Source of the DNA: Scatophagus argus
Lineage: Eukaryota; Chordata; Actinopteri; Scatophagidae
Reading direction: 5' to 3'
Assembly (NCBI RefSeq): GCF_020382885.2
Contig: NC_058506.1
Span: forward strand, 14,114,318-14,178,317
Length of the DNA: 64,000 bases
The notes below the pieces were generated by a model that searched no databases, had not been told where the DNA came from, and was given only the letters and a program-made list of their open reading frames with translations. Made by a program: the position numbers and the translations under genes. Below are positions 38,446 through 50,855 of the stretch, in pieces. Position 1 is the first letter of the stretch; each line of letters begins with the position of its first letter.

Positions 38446-38533
38446 GGCTGACACACAGCGGTTCTTCACTGGCAAGCTTTATGTTCCTGTACACATGCTA
38501 AAGCTGCCAGCTGAAGAACTGCTCTGGTCAGCC
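38446..38533 (+). ncRNA. mir22: microRNA precursor miR-22
   Basis: The 3p arm at 38501-38522 begins AAGCTGCCAGCTGAAGAACT, matching vertebrate miR-22-3p with the C variant I recall from fish miR-22a; the seed AGCTGCC is intact. The 5p arm at 38460-38481 (GGTTCTTCACTGGCAAGCTT) pairs with it. The outer stem GGCTGAC/GTCAGCC closes the hairpin, as GGCUGA does in the human precursor. miR-22 is expressed in muscle, heart and many tissues. Strand is set by the arm order, 5p then 3p. Confidence 0.96.
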
Positions 38534-38800
38534 CTGCCCCGGATGACTCAAGAAGAGGAAGCAGGGGGGTGGGAAGTGGTTTTTCACACGCTCAGTATTC
38601 AGACTGGACTCTAAAAACTTATTAGATTTGAGCTTGTCAGGTTTTATTTATATTCTCACGCTAATAACATATAATGTACATTTCACCCTGGGCAATACAA
38701 AATGTCTATTTTGTGGCACATGTTGTATTTTTCCTCACACAAACCTGCCTTAATTTTGTCTATGATGTGTCTTCTCACAATAAAGAACAAAATGTTTTCT

Positions 38801-40540
38801 GAACTTTAAGGTTTACCGTTTACTGACAAAACTGCACACCTTGGGCTATAAAACACATACCAACAGTGAAGGCTCTCTTTGCTAGAGGTAACTATACACA
38901 CACACACACACACACATAGAGGCCCATGAAAAATGTGTCCAAGGTAATCCCATTAAAGGTGAACAAGGAGGATGAAAGTAAATTAAAATTATCTTTTCAT
39001 TTTCTAATGGCCTTTGTTCTCTGGTAGGCTACTCAACACATGAACAAGTCAAAAAGCTTACATTTAGTCAGGACTGTATGTATGAATCCAGTTGGATGTC
39101 AGAGTGCCAACAAAATATTTAATGTCTGTTCTTCTAGAGTCCTTCACAAACGACAAACTTTCACAGCATGTTCACTGCTGAAGTCACAACATGATCAACA
39201 TGAGTGGAGTACTGAGATAATGAAGGTCAAATAATGTTTGTAACTGACCAGTATTCATTCAGTTTATACACTTTGTTTCAGCAGCAGGTTAACAATATCA
39301 CTGTGAGCTGTACTGGTTTAACTGGCGAAACAATTTACAAAACATCACACTCACCATATTTGTCAAATGAAATGCTTGTAATTTTGACTGGTAAGACTGA
39401 TAGTAGTTTACTTTACAGGTTTGATTAAGTTTTATTACTCTGTACTGCTAAGAGAAATCAGCATGAATATATATTTTTTATACTGATTATTAGGAAACTA
39501 CAAGGACAGACGGGTGCAATTCAGTGAAGTGGTGGTGCAGTTTCCCGTAAATCACCACTAGATGGCACAATAATAACTGCAAAACTGAAGTTAAAACAGC
39601 TGCCGAGGGCGTAGTAGCAGTTGCTGTAGTGCGTTACGTGATGAAAGTGGGGAAAAATCTCAAAGGATAACATTTAACTCTAAAAACAAGTTTCCTGATT
39701 CATCCAGTGAGATTGAGAGTTTGCATCCGCTGTTTGTCACCTGGGGATAAGTAAAGTTTTTGTTTTATTATTGAACTGAATATCATCGCTGTGTCCACAT
39801 CCACCTGTTATTTATAACCGATAGCCAGTTCGTTCATCATACGGCCCATTTTTGTTTTACTACGAATATTAACCTGGACGTTTGCAAAACTCACTAAGCG
39901 TTCAAGGAAACTACAACACAAATTTATTTTAGTTGTAGCTGACGATCACTGCATGAGCACCCGTCATGCTGTAGTACTATCTGATGCGCAGTGCTGGAGT
40001 AAGTCAGATTATCAGCAAAATGAAGTATCAGACGTTTTATTGTAGGATATACCCTATTGAGATTAATTCAACTCAATAATTTTAACTACTAGTCTTGCCT
40101 TTTGTGTCATTAAAGTTTAAGGGGCGAGAAAGTTTAATGGTGCACTTTGTGAGGCTTGCAAACGTGAGACAGACAGTGAGGATCCTGTTAGGCGCTGTGA
40201 TACGGCAGAATATGACTTTACAGAAGAACCTGAATCAGCAGGGCGTGCATGCTTTGAGAGGCTTGCGGTTCACAGTGTCCACCTTCCGCCCTCTCCACTT
40301 TTCTGTCATGCTGATCCAGCTGATGGCCCCGTGCGTAAATGGAAAGCTTTTACGCACCGCGCGTGTTCACCTCGGCAGAGGTTTAATTGTTATTTTTGCA
40401 CTGTCACACGCCTCGCCCGGTGCATGAGTAGGCCTCCGCTACTGGGGATGTACCGTGGAGATGTAACGGTGCGGTAATACCTCACTACAGGGGTGAGTGA
40501 GAGAGAGAGAGTGAGTGTGTGAGTGTGTGTGTATGGGGGG
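38801..40540. other. Intergenic spacer between mir22hg and trarg1
   Basis: No gene supported. A (CA)n run lies at about 38896-38916. A 110-codon open frame at 40095-40427 has no familiar motif and lies in the upstream region of trarg1. GA/GT runs at 40497-40532 immediately precede the trarg1 TATA-like box. Confidence 0.5.
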
Positions 40541-40542
40541 GC

Positions 40543-40548
40543 TATAAG
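40543..40548 (+). promoter_or_regulatory. TATA-like box of trarg1
   Basis: TATAAG follows a G run and precedes GC-rich leader sequence. A start near 40570-40575 would give a leader of about 250 bases before the ATG at 40822. Inferred by spacing only. Confidence 0.4.
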
Positions 40549-40637
40549 GCAAGGCGTGCATCCGGATGCTCACCGCCAACTAAACGCGAGAAGGACTCAG
40601 ACATCAATAACATCTTGCTCATCAATAAGACATTTTG

Positions 40638-40664
40638 ATGGAGTTAGACTGCTTAATTAATTAG
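40638..40664 (+). promoter_or_regulatory. Short upstream ORF in the trarg1 leader
   Basis: ATG at 40638 followed by seven codons and TAG. It lies between the TATA-like box and the longer upstream frame at 40712. Confidence 0.4.
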
Positions 40665-40711
40665 GTTGCCTTGAAAGTATTAGGCTCTCTGAATTTATAA
40701 TATTTAATCTA

Positions 40712-40822
40712 ATGTCCCCCAATGGAGAACATCTGAAGGAAGACTCTTCAGCATCTCTATCCAAAGCAAAGCGGCGCACTCACACAGAGAATCAGACTTG
40801 GAGATTTCTCATCTTTCAGTGA
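40712..40822 (+). promoter_or_regulatory. Upstream ORF overlapping the trarg1 start codon
   Basis: ATG at 40712 opens a 36-residue frame (MSPNGEHLKE...) whose TGA at 40820-40822 shares its last base with the A of the trarg1 ATG, as TGATGG. The upstream ATG has a weak context; the main ATG has G at -3 and G at +4. Such stop-start overlap is a known setting for leaky scanning or reinitiation. Translation here is inferred. Confidence 0.5.
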
Positions 40823-41647
40823 TGGCCATCAACACTGACGCTGCCTATGGAAAAAGCGGTCTCGGCAACAGGGAAGTTTCCAATCCCACAGACTTCCAGG
40901 ACACAGAGAAGCTCCTGAGCACCGCCAACACCGAGAAAACCGGGCAGAGTAACATCAAACCGTCCGACTCCTTCTCCCTCACGATCAGAGGGAGCGTCCG
41001 CTCCCTGGACGCGGACCAGAACGGACACAGATCACCGCTAAAGTCTGGCTCCACCGGGCAGTTGGCGACCCCACCCAAGTCCTCGTCCAGGCTCAGCCTG
41101 GGCCCGCTGCCCTCCCCGGTGCCGCCCGGGTCCGCACCCCCGAGTTACCTCTGGCTCGCTGTGCTGTCCTGTTTCTGCCCCGCCCCACCGTTCAACATCT
41201 GCGCCTTGTGGTATGCACATGTGGTGAGTTGCGTTTATTTACAGCTTTAACTTTGCCACATTGTAGATTATCATTGCGGTCTGCTTCAAACGCTTGAGTG
41301 TATTAGAAGTACAGATATAAGCCTAGTCTTTTCAAACACTACAGGTGCTTTGGTACCTCTGCTGGATTTAAATAATTCATTGTTGATCCCCTCCTTCCCC
41401 TCCCTTTCCCATTAGTCCAAGAGTGTTCTCCTTACAGGAGATATTGAAGCAGCAAGGAAGTACGGGCGTCTGTCTATGCTGCTCAGCTGCCTGGCAATGG
41501 TGCTGGGTGTGGCTGTCATCATCTTCATAGTGTTAACAATAGGTATGGAAAAAAGACATAAAACAAACGCACTCACAGGGCTAACTGCAAAGCTGTACAT
41601 CTTAATTTCTCTTTTCTCTGTCTCTCAAAGATCCAGCAGTGAACTGA
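40822..41647 (+). CDS. trarg1: Trafficking regulator of GLUT4 1 (TUSC5, dispanin family)
   Basis: Three coding exons, 40822-41223, 41416-41542 and 41631-41647, phases agreeing, 181 residues. A hydrophilic Ser/Thr/Pro-rich N-terminus (about 1-105) contains DTEKLLSTANTEK, comparable to human EILLTKAENK. The dispanin/CD225 domain follows. A first hydrophobic segment (YLWLAVLSCFCPAPPFNICA, from about residue 109) has the conserved Cys pair. The loop is TGDIEAARKYGRL, and the second transmembrane segment is at about 154-176, ending IDPAVN. In mammals TRARG1 sits on GLUT4 vesicles in fat and muscle and supports insulin-driven glucose uptake. Relatives PRRT2 and TMEM233 share the CD225 fold. TRARG1 is preferred from the N-terminal similarity and the mir-22/gosr1 neighbourhood. 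Confidence 0.72.
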
Positions 41648-42550
41648 GGGATGGAAGGAGTCTCCTTTAACTTCCCCTGATCTCAGATTTGCACAGACGA
41701 GAGAGAGAGAGAGTGTGGAGGGAAAACTAATGTTACGAAGATGAAAAAAGCACAAAATATGAGTTGAAAACAAGCTGGAGAGACTCTAAAATACAACTTA
41801 CTGCTTTTTCTGCAACGGACAAAGAAAGAAAAAGTAAAGAAGTGGCAGGCCGTTTCTCTTTCACTGGCCCAACAACCCCACAAACTCACAAACTCAGGAA
41901 CCAAAGGAAGGAAAATGAAGGCTGCACACAGATGTAGCTCTGGACCATCAAAGAGCACATTCTTAACTAGCGGTGCATTGAAGCTCACACACACACACAC
42001 CTGCCTGACACACACATAACTGCACTACATTCTGCTTATTAAAAAAATGGCATGGCACCATTAGACATGAGGATGTCCTAAAAACTAAGGAATAAAATAA
42101 AATTAATAGTGGAAAAAAATAAGAGAAAAACAAAAAGCATCAGTGCACCTCTAGTCTGTAACGACGCCACTGCCTGCCCTGTTTCTCTATCTGTTTTATC
42201 AGCACGGGACTGCTGTGGTTGTGAGAAGATGTATAAAATGATTCCACGAAGTGTTTACATGAAGTTAAAAAAAAACAACAAAAAACTCTTGTACGTTTAT
42301 CACGTCAATGCCCTGCTGCAGTTGTATTGTGATATCCCGCTTTGCGTGCTACTATGATAAAGTGAGCAGATTCCTGTTGGGGAGTCTTGTGACCTGCCTG
42401 GATCTCTGCACCTCATTAGGTTTTACAGTATACTGCAACATATGAATGGGGTTGTTCTCCCTGTATGCACTGTTCTTGGCACTCTGATGTTGATGTTTAT
42501 ACATTTATACTGTATGACTGGTTTACTGTGCCATAGCTCTGCATGTCTGA

Positions 42551-42602
42551 AATAAACTTGAATGAGCATGACGAACTTGAAAGTGAGCTCATCACCTTTA
42601 TT
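42551..42602. terminator. Facing polyadenylation signals of trarg1 and gosr1
   Basis: AATAAA for the plus-strand trarg1 is at 42551-42556. AATAAA for the minus-strand gosr1 is the TTTATT at 42597-42602. Normal cleavage 10-30 bases beyond each would place both 3' ends in the same 40 bases, touching or overlapping. Confidence 0.6.
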
Positions 42603-42894
42603 TTATCAGGCACCGCCAATACTTTATAAAAAAGTTATGTCAACAACCGTAAGCAATCCCAGTCAAATATTACTTTATAGCATTATAAAGAGTTAAAATT
42701 ACAACAGGACCGGAGCAGCAATATATAAATGTCAGAATTCAGAAAATAAATAAGCCCTTTCACTTTCCGTTAAGACTTTTTAAAAATGTGATTTGTTTTT
42801 TTCCTTAATTTAGTAAATTACAATAGAAGAAAAGAACACATGAAAACATAAAAAAAGTGAATATTTTCTGTTCTTCGAAAAAGTAACGAGTGCA

Positions 42895-45800
42895 TCAGTG
42901 GAAAGTGTAGAGCAACAGGAGTATGGTGCAGATGCCAATCACTCCGCCTAGAATTAAAGAGTCCCGCCTCTTCCGCAAATTGATTTTTTGGATGAGGCTG
43001 TTGATGGCAGGGAAACGATCTGAGGGGCGGGGAAGTGTGGTGAAGGAAAATAATTAAGAAGAGTTTTTCCTTGCAGTGAGTAAGAGACAGAAAGCAGCAG
43101 GGAAAACACATCAGCAGGGCCCGTAACGCAACCAGGGAAAAGAATAAATGGAGCCTAATGGTGCAGTCGACTGTCTGTCAGACCAGCTTTCGCTGTGAGT
43201 GAGGCTGTGTTATCCTGCTCCTTGTCCACATGTGCTGTGCTCGGTTCGGCACAGCCGAGACAAATACGCTCAAATACACCGTACATGATAAACCTGACAT
43301 TTTAAAATTCTAACAGGGACAACGTGAAGATGAAGAACAAATGATTAAAATGATAAAAGGATACTGGCCAAAGTTGTGACCCTGGTTTGAATGGACTTCA
43401 ACATCCCACGTTGAAATGTGATGTTCTCTTTGGTAGCCATGGCAATACTGGAGGGAGAAAAACCAGCAGGGATTAGTGGCAGGAAAAGACACATATTTAT
43501 CTGTCTTCAGAGCATCACATTAAGTTGGTTTGAATGTTTTCAAAAGACTCGAATCAGCTGTGTTTGCTTATGGTGTGTGTGTGTGTGTGAGAAAGAGAGA
43601 CTGAGTTGAGTGAGTGACAGTAAAAGGAGAGAGGAGGAAAGTGAACGGTGCAATAAAGCTTACCTTATTGCATTGTCAATAAGACTATCTGAGCTGTGAA
43701 TAAAAAAGCGGGAAAAAGAAAAGTCAAAGATGAACACGATTTAAATCGTTTACTCAGACATTTAGCCAATCATTCAGCACTCATCATTTTTACCTTCTGA
43801 TATAATTTCAAACTAAAATGTGCCGCATACGGGGAACGCTCGTGCTGTGAAACCGCACAGCTCTTTGGGTCATAAAAGGAGCACTTCCTGTGATTCCTGC
43901 GAGACAGTGTAAAGTGCTGGTTAATGGAGAATTTTGGGGGATCTGATTGGTCAAATGTGACCCCATTGTAGCAGAGGCCAATAGTCTCTATAAGTGCTCT
44001 GAACACACAGACATATAAATTCCAAGACGGTAAACTGATCTGTGTGTTATTTGTTTTATGTGCAAAACACAGACTTAAATGGACGACACTGAGCATGAAC
44101 GCACACAGACGGGCTTTACATCAGCTGCTGCTGGCTGCTGAGATAAGCGACGGACAGAAAAATGAAGCATTCAGTCTAAAGCATATAAGGGCAGCTGCGT
44201 GCATCCTGGCAGACTCCACTGGAGACCAAAAATCAATACTGCGCTTGATACTTCCTCCTATTCGTCCACCTCTCCCACCATCTATCTGCTGCTGTCCTCT
44301 GCTTTCTCTCCCTTTTCTTCACGAGCTGGCGAGGCAGCTTCTGCCTTACGTTCCTTCTCTTTTCCTTATTTAATTACTACCCTTCTACATGAAACTGCTT
44401 TCCTTCTTATGCGGCTTCACAAAGGAGTCGGATCACCACTTTTTAGGGGTAGGAATCTCTAGGCACCCACAGATTTGTTTCCATTCAGAGGGCAACACTT
44501 ACACAAGGTTAAGTTACACAATGATTATTAACACATTTTGATGCATAAGAATTTTTGATTTCATTATACGATTAAGTGTTGTGCAACTTTCCCATTGTCC
44601 TCTCTGATGTCTACTCCTCTGCAGGTGATACCGAAGAAAATGTTAGTCTGGGCGACATCAGCAACATTCATGATTCTGGAGCAAACGAGGATGCATCTAA
44701 AGGAGGAAGGCCCACACTGTGAGGCTTGGGTTATATTTCTCATATGGCTGGAAAATGTGGGTGGTTTATATTTGATATATTACTCATATCCAGATATTCA
44801 GAGGTCATTAGTACATATCTGAGCGTGATTAACTGTTTTCAGTCTCTCACAGACCTGGCATTTCAACAGGATGAATCACAGCCGGGTTTAACATTGCTAT
44901 CGTCAATATTGTTGCTGTTGGAAACAACAGGATTAGTTGGTTCAGGGAACTGTAGTGACATCAGCTGATGTAAGGAGGAAGATCAGACTTACTGGTCACA
45001 TATCACAATGTTCAATATGCTAATGTGCGTACATGTTTGTGTTATTACATCAGTTTATGATGACCATTCACTCACAATCTTTCTGTCTTCATCGACCTCT
45101 TTCTCTTGTATTTCACATCACAATAATACATATCAGATTCATGTTTCGTACATGTAACTAAACACTTCTGACACACTACACCTCACCCAAACAAAAACAA
45201 AGTAAAATTACTGTAAAACCAAATAGCCAAAAAAATAAACCTTTCTGACAAAATGAAACCAAATTAAAATGTAACATAAAAGTTAAAACTAAGATTGAAA
45301 CTAACTGAAATTTCGAAACTATTACAAGCTTGGCAGGTAGACCATTTCATGTAAATTACTGTCAGTCTGCTGGTTCTCTATGTGCCACACGCTGATCCCA
45401 GGGGAGTCATCGTCATAATGGACTCAGATAACAAATCACACAACATAATCTTCACACTCATAGCAAACAGTAAACAGGGTGCACTACATAGCAAACAGGG
45501 AGGAATTTCATACACAGACCTTAGCCATTTGGCTACAACACTAATACAAATCTCCTGCTGTTCTATTCCAGTGCTTGTATGTGCTAAGTTGTTTTTAAAA
45601 AGACTTACTTTCTGAGATGTTCGTGTTCCTTCAGGAAGAGCTCAGTTCGTCTGTTATTCACTCCTGAGCTGCTCTTGTAGGACCTGAGTAAGAAAATACA
45701 AGAGAGAGAAAGATTAAATGAAGGGTAAATGGTCTGACAAATAGTAACAGGCTACAGCAAAGGAAACACTTTTGTCATTTTTTGCCTTTATTTGAGAGAC

Positions 45801-48800
45801 AGCATTTGAGATGGCAGAGATCACGACAGGAAATGTGGGAGCACTGAACACAATGCACAGCTGAGGACAAACTGAAATTCTGACCTGATGAGGGCACGAA
45901 ATGACAAGTCAAGGCAAGTTATTACAATTCATTCTGAGGGCAACACAAACATGTTTCATGTTGACAACCAACATTTAGATGTGGACATGCGGGCATGTCC
46001 GTGTGAGCTACACACAACTAAACACTCAGGCTGAGCAGAGGTAAGCAGGGAAAGGACAAGACCTGCACTTTCACTGTATTTACATACAGTGTGTGGAGGT
46101 GTGGATGTTTGTTTGTGCCTTGGTGATGGGCCCAGGACATGTTCCCTCACAAGCATCCCACCAATGGACATGGCCAATGTGTTAACAGGGCCTGGGTCTC
46201 TGCAGAGGTGTGATAGTTGTATAGTTTCCATGTTTGCAGTAAGTCATAAATACAGAGAAATTAATCAAATAATTTGTCATACTAGATTTTATTGATTTTA
46301 TCAATAACAGAAAAATAACATGTCTTTTCGTACAAGTATATATGAATTCCCTATGAGCTCTGGCTGTTTGTTGGTAGGTAGTTTAACTTCTTCACTCTGT
46401 TTTGCTTCATAAAAAACCTTAAGCAACACCACACCCACCATAATTATGCTTAAGCAGCTTTGCAACTGACTAACGGAAGAAGTCGCTATCAAAGTTTTTC
46501 TCCAATCTTTGCTTCGGTCTGAAAGGAGTATTTGGCTGCCTCCTATTAACTGATGCCTGGATGCTGATTATGTACTTCCTGCGTTAAGGCTTTTAAGTGA
46601 TTAGCTCTGCTTAACCCACAACTCTGTACACCATCTCTTATTTACACCATCGCTGTTTGGACTTGTCATCAATTCATCAACTATTACCTCTTCTGCTGCT
46701 CCTCCACATCTCTCATCTCTATGAGAATAATTACATCAACTCCCATCATTTTTGTAATCACCAAATATCCAATCAGGACAAGGTCTTCCTCTTTCTTTTC
46801 TGTCTGCCTGTCTTGCTCTCTATCTCTTCCCTTGGTAAAACATTTCTCTGTATTGGGCATGGCCAGATGTAACCACTATCCCTCAGCTTTGGCTGAATGA
46901 AAGCCTTGCGGTTTGATTTACTGTAGAAGGCACTTAGGAGAGATATCCCCAGAGAAAGAGAGAGATACAAACACTGAGAGAGAGCGAGAGAGAGAGAGAG
47001 AGAGAGAGAGACTGGCTAATAAGAGAAGAGGAGGTGCTTCTTACTAGAGGATGAAACATGATTGAAGGAATGGAAATTATCAAAGGGTGGGTGAATTCAG
47101 CAACAAACTGGAAATTTCTGCCTCCTCCTGGTTAAGGATAACATAGCAAAGGTCCACAGAGGAGGAGGACAAAGTGGAGGAAGCAAAGGGAAAAGAAGGG
47201 ACAGAGAGAAGAAATGGTATAAAATGGTACACAGCAAAGGAAAGGAAGACTGACTGTGACAACATAATGCAAATGAGAGCCAAGGCAAAGACATCAGGGC
47301 AGGTGTTATATGATCAAATTTCTTAGATTTTGAGAGGACTCTGGTATCTGTGTTTTGCACTGTCAGTGTTTCATCGGTAGTCATTACTTACACACATCGA
47401 AACAGAGACACAAAGTACAATATCTTGGTAATTTGAGAAAACTGTAAGAAGATAATGCTGCATTTGCTAAAAATATGCAATGTCTTTATTTGTCAAGAGA
47501 TGTATAAACATGCTTACTCAATGTCTCTGTGAACAGAGCCTAGCAGGTCCTCTCTCTCACGCAGGCTCAAGAAGTTGCTTTTGGTTTTGTGGAATTCATG
47601 GGTATAGTCCTACAGGACAAAATATTAGAAAATCAAAGTCAGCAAGGCTCAGAGATACTGACAGAATGTGAATGCACAGATGTTTCTTCTTCAAAATACG
47701 GAAGAAAACATTTAAAAAGACTCAAACAGCAAACAGCATAAGTAATACAAGTCTTACAAGAAAGTAAAGTAATCGTATGCACCTGTAAAATGTCCCTGTG
47801 TCTCTGTAAGGTGTGCATCAAAGCTGCGTTATATGATGAAGCTCCAGGCGTGTTTGTGTATTCTGCCATTTTGTCATTGACTGTGGAAAGCTGTAAAAAG
47901 AAAGATCAGAAAATATTAATTTCATTTAATGTACAATTATAATTTACACTGATCAGCCAACACATTAAAACCACCTGCTTAATATTTTGTAGGCCCCCCT
48001 TGTGCTGCCAGGTGGTGAAGAGACACAGGACCTCTGGGGGGTATTTTTGTGGTCACTGGCATCAAAATGTTGGAAAGGAACCGTAAACCCATTCAGCTAC
48101 AGTTACTGGCTATCATATAGGCATGATCTTTGACTTACATTGGCCAATAACTGCTCCAGCTCAGCAGTCATAGCCACGAGCATATTGTCTTGAGACGAGC
48201 CAACAGAATCCGACCTGTTTTAAGAATGAAAGCAAAGGGATGCTTACGTACAAGGTCAAGCAAGTCCAAGCAAGTCCAAGCAGTTGTTTTCATTCAGAAT
48301 CAGAATCAGAATCAGCTTTATTGGCAAAGTTTGTGTATACAAACAAGGAATTTGACTCCGGTTAGACTTTGCTCTCAAGTACACAACTATATACTATATA
48401 ATGTGCTTAACATACTATTCAAACTATAAATAATGCAAGGGAATGCCAGACAAAAAATAATAAGTGTGCCATACAATTGATCAGGAAAAGTGAAATTTCA
48501 ACACCAAAATAAATAAATAAAAATAAAAAACAAAATAAATAAAATGAAAATGTCGTAACAGAGCTGGCTGGAGTTCAAACTGCTTAACACTGTGGTCATG
48601 ATATTCTGTTGCCTCATTGCTGGGCAACTATTGAAAAAACCCCCACAGAATACCATTTTATTCAAATACTGTGTAACAGCAATTATTCAATAGCAACGTG
48701 AAAAACAAAACTGTGTTTATCATCTATCAGCAAAGGTAATAATGCGTTTTCAGATGAAGTGTAAGCCAGATGAGCTCATGCACTGTACACTGAGTACATC

Positions 48801-49639
48801 CACGTTGCTGCTGACCTGCTTTCTCGTGTCCGCTGGTCCCTGCTGCTGCTGCTGCTGCTGCTGTAGCTGGTGCACAGCTTACTGAAGGAGACCAGCTTCA
48901 GGTCCAGCTCATTCTCCAACTGTCTGGCCTGTTTACGCAAATCTGAGTGCGGAAAAAGAGAAACATTCAGGACAAACAGTCCCAAGACGAACACGGATGG
49001 ATTCCATATCTGACGTAAAGAGGAAAGACAACCCACACAGCTGGTTGAACTGGCCGAGATGTGGCTTCAAGCTTGCACTTTTGCCATTTGGCGCTAGAAT
49101 AAGATATACTAGTAAAGCATAACATGGCTTGAAGATGGTAAAACAGACGTTGGCTCATGAGGAGTATTTGGCCAAACATTAAATATACTATTTGAGCTAA
49201 GATGTTGTAGCTAAATGGAGACTCTCGCTTTTGAGAGTTTTTTTCTTTTATTCACAATTTAAAAGGCTAGAAAATGGATCACAACAATCACATCACATTC
49301 CATCTGGTTTACTGGTGATGATGCTAGACCTTCGTTAGAGAGAAACTATGACTGGTGGTGCTTTTATCAGTTATTTCTGCAAACAGGCAGGTAATAACTG
49401 ACAACTGCTAACTTTTCAAGTTCGACGTTAGCGGCTAACAAGCTAAGAGGTTAGCCAAAGAACGAGCCATGCTAAAAGTATCGTCTTCTCGTGGATATAA
49501 AGTTTATTAACGTCTTACGGATCTTGCTTAATGCGCTTGACCTAACTCGGCGAAGAACAATAAGAGATGTACAAGTAGCTGTTTTGAATTAAACGCCGTG
49601 GCACGAATTACCTTCCCAATAGTTGCTGCTGGTTGCCAT
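42895..49639 (-). CDS. gosr1: Golgi SNAP receptor complex member 1 (GS28)
   Basis: Nine coding exons on the minus strand: 49639-49612, 48942-48816, 48214-48139, 47890-47783, 47609-47518, 45683-45609, 43693-43664, 43447-43365 and 43019-42895. They sum to 744 bases, 247 residues against about 250 in human, all phases agreeing. Landmarks are [66 protein letters not shown] and [20 protein letters not shown]. The C-terminal membrane anchor is at about 227-247 ([20 protein letters not shown]). It is the Golgi v-SNARE of ER-Golgi and intra-Golgi fusion, anchored by its tail with the SNARE helix just before it. A run of seven AGC codons gives a polyserine stretch in the linker after the first helix. 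Introns hold a Tc1-like end, a LINE tail and GA repeats. Confidence 0.95.
46977..47011 (+). repeat. (GA)n microsatellite in a gosr1 intron
   Basis: About 30 bases of nearly pure GA repeat, one of several GA runs in the window. Confidence 0.85.
47945..48085 (+). mobile_element. Tc1/mariner-like terminal fragment
   Basis: It reads CACTGATCAGCCAACACATT, AAAACCACCTGCTTAATATT and GTAGGCCCCCCTTGTGCTGC. This matches the end of a widespread fish DNA transposon that I recall as beginning CACTGATCAGCCATAACATT. Only one end is present, with no transposase, inside gosr1 intron 3. The family assignment is from memory. Confidence 0.55.
48290..48430 (-). mobile_element. LINE-type 3' tail fragment
   Basis: On the minus strand it ends AATAAAGCTGATTCTGATTC, a short tandem GATTCT tail typical of CR1/L2-like fish LINEs. 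It is preceded by TTCCTTGTTTGTATACA. Only the 3' end is present (5' truncated). It lies in gosr1 intron 2. Confidence 0.5.
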
Positions 49640-50855
49640 ATTTGTTGTTGACATGTCATCATGTGCCGTCAAGAAGAAACAACTGTCGCAATTTTCAATG
49701 GACTCAAAGCGTCCTCTAGAGGGGGCAGGTGTAACACCCGTACCGCTGACTGAACCAAATAACGACTTCGAAGGAAATCTACTCATTATCATCCACAGGG
49801 TTAAAATGGGAAACACGATAGCAGGGACCTAATGGGCTTAGTGCTTTATGATTGAAAAATGGATAAACTGTGTTGAATGTGTTGAACAACATCACATGCT
49901 CTAATAGTTAATCATTAACAATGCATTTTATAGGTTCATCATATGCTTTTAATGTGAAATCTTAAACCGTAAAGCGACTGTAGCTGTTACATAAAGTAAG
50001 TGGAGTAAAGAAGAACATTTCTTTTTGTGGAGTGGACCTATTAAGCAGCATCAAAACACAACAAGACTCATTTTAATTTTTTACTTTTAGTTTGTTCATT
50101 CATCTCAGCTTATTTCCCATTAAAACCTAGCTTTGGGAAACTGCAGACACTTGAACGCAACTGGCTAAGCTATTTATCAGTTTTAAGCTTGTTCAGCTGG
50201 TTTACTTTGAATTTTAATTATAACTAGATTCTGTGGATTTGGATAAACCCATGAAAGGTTACTGGGGCTTAAAGAGGTTGATTCATACTGAGCTGTTTGC
50301 TGCTCATGGTGGTGTCAGAATATCAGCCAAGAAAGGACAGACACAAATGTGATTGAGGTACATGTCACTCGTATTGTGAATCTTTCTGTTTCTTTGCTCA
50401 TTCTCTTTATTCATCGTCTTGAACATAGGCAGTCAGGGATATCACAGTAACAGCAAGACTGGTGATTGTGTTGATGTACAAGACAATGACGATGATGATG
50501 ATGATGATGCCATCAGTGGTGGAGATGAAAAAGAGAACCGTTCTGCAGCCAACCTCACCAGATGAGGCCTCTCTTTCACACACAGCTTTTTCTCTCTATT
50601 CTCTTGTTCCTATTTCCTGTCTTTCTTACATCCTTCCTTTCTTTTGTAATGTTTCTTTTTTAAAAAAAGTGCTGTAAACAACAGACACCAGTAAGCACCT
50701 GAACTCCAGCTCAGGATCCTGCGTAGACTAGCTGAACCCACAGAGCCGTGGAGATGGAGGATGGGGGTGGGGAGAGAAGGAGGGATGGAAAAGCAGGAGG
50801 AGGGAGAGGAGGAGGAGGAGGGGATAAGGAAGTGTAAAAGGAAGTGTCTCCCCGC

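Larger units (their letters stand above)
31990..38800 (+). ncRNA. mir22hg: miR-22 host gene (spliced non-coding transcript)
   Basis: Probable first exon from about 31990 to a donor at 32157 (GCCGAGAG, then GTGGGC) or 32235 (GGTCAAG, then GTGGGG). The last exon begins at about 38309 after the acceptor TTTGTGCAG, contains the miR-22 hairpin, and ends near an AATAAA at 38779-38784. No credible protein frame exists in either part. In human, MIR22HG likewise has a GC-rich first exon and carries pre-miR-22 in a downstream exon. The intron holds one interspersed repeat (35555-36060) and a T run near 37950. The hairpin is certain; the transcript limits are inferred. Confidence 0.6.

Noticed and set aside
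40095-40427. 110-codon plus-strand frame upstream of trarg1
   Set aside because: No known domain, no splice support, and it precedes the probable trarg1 promoter.
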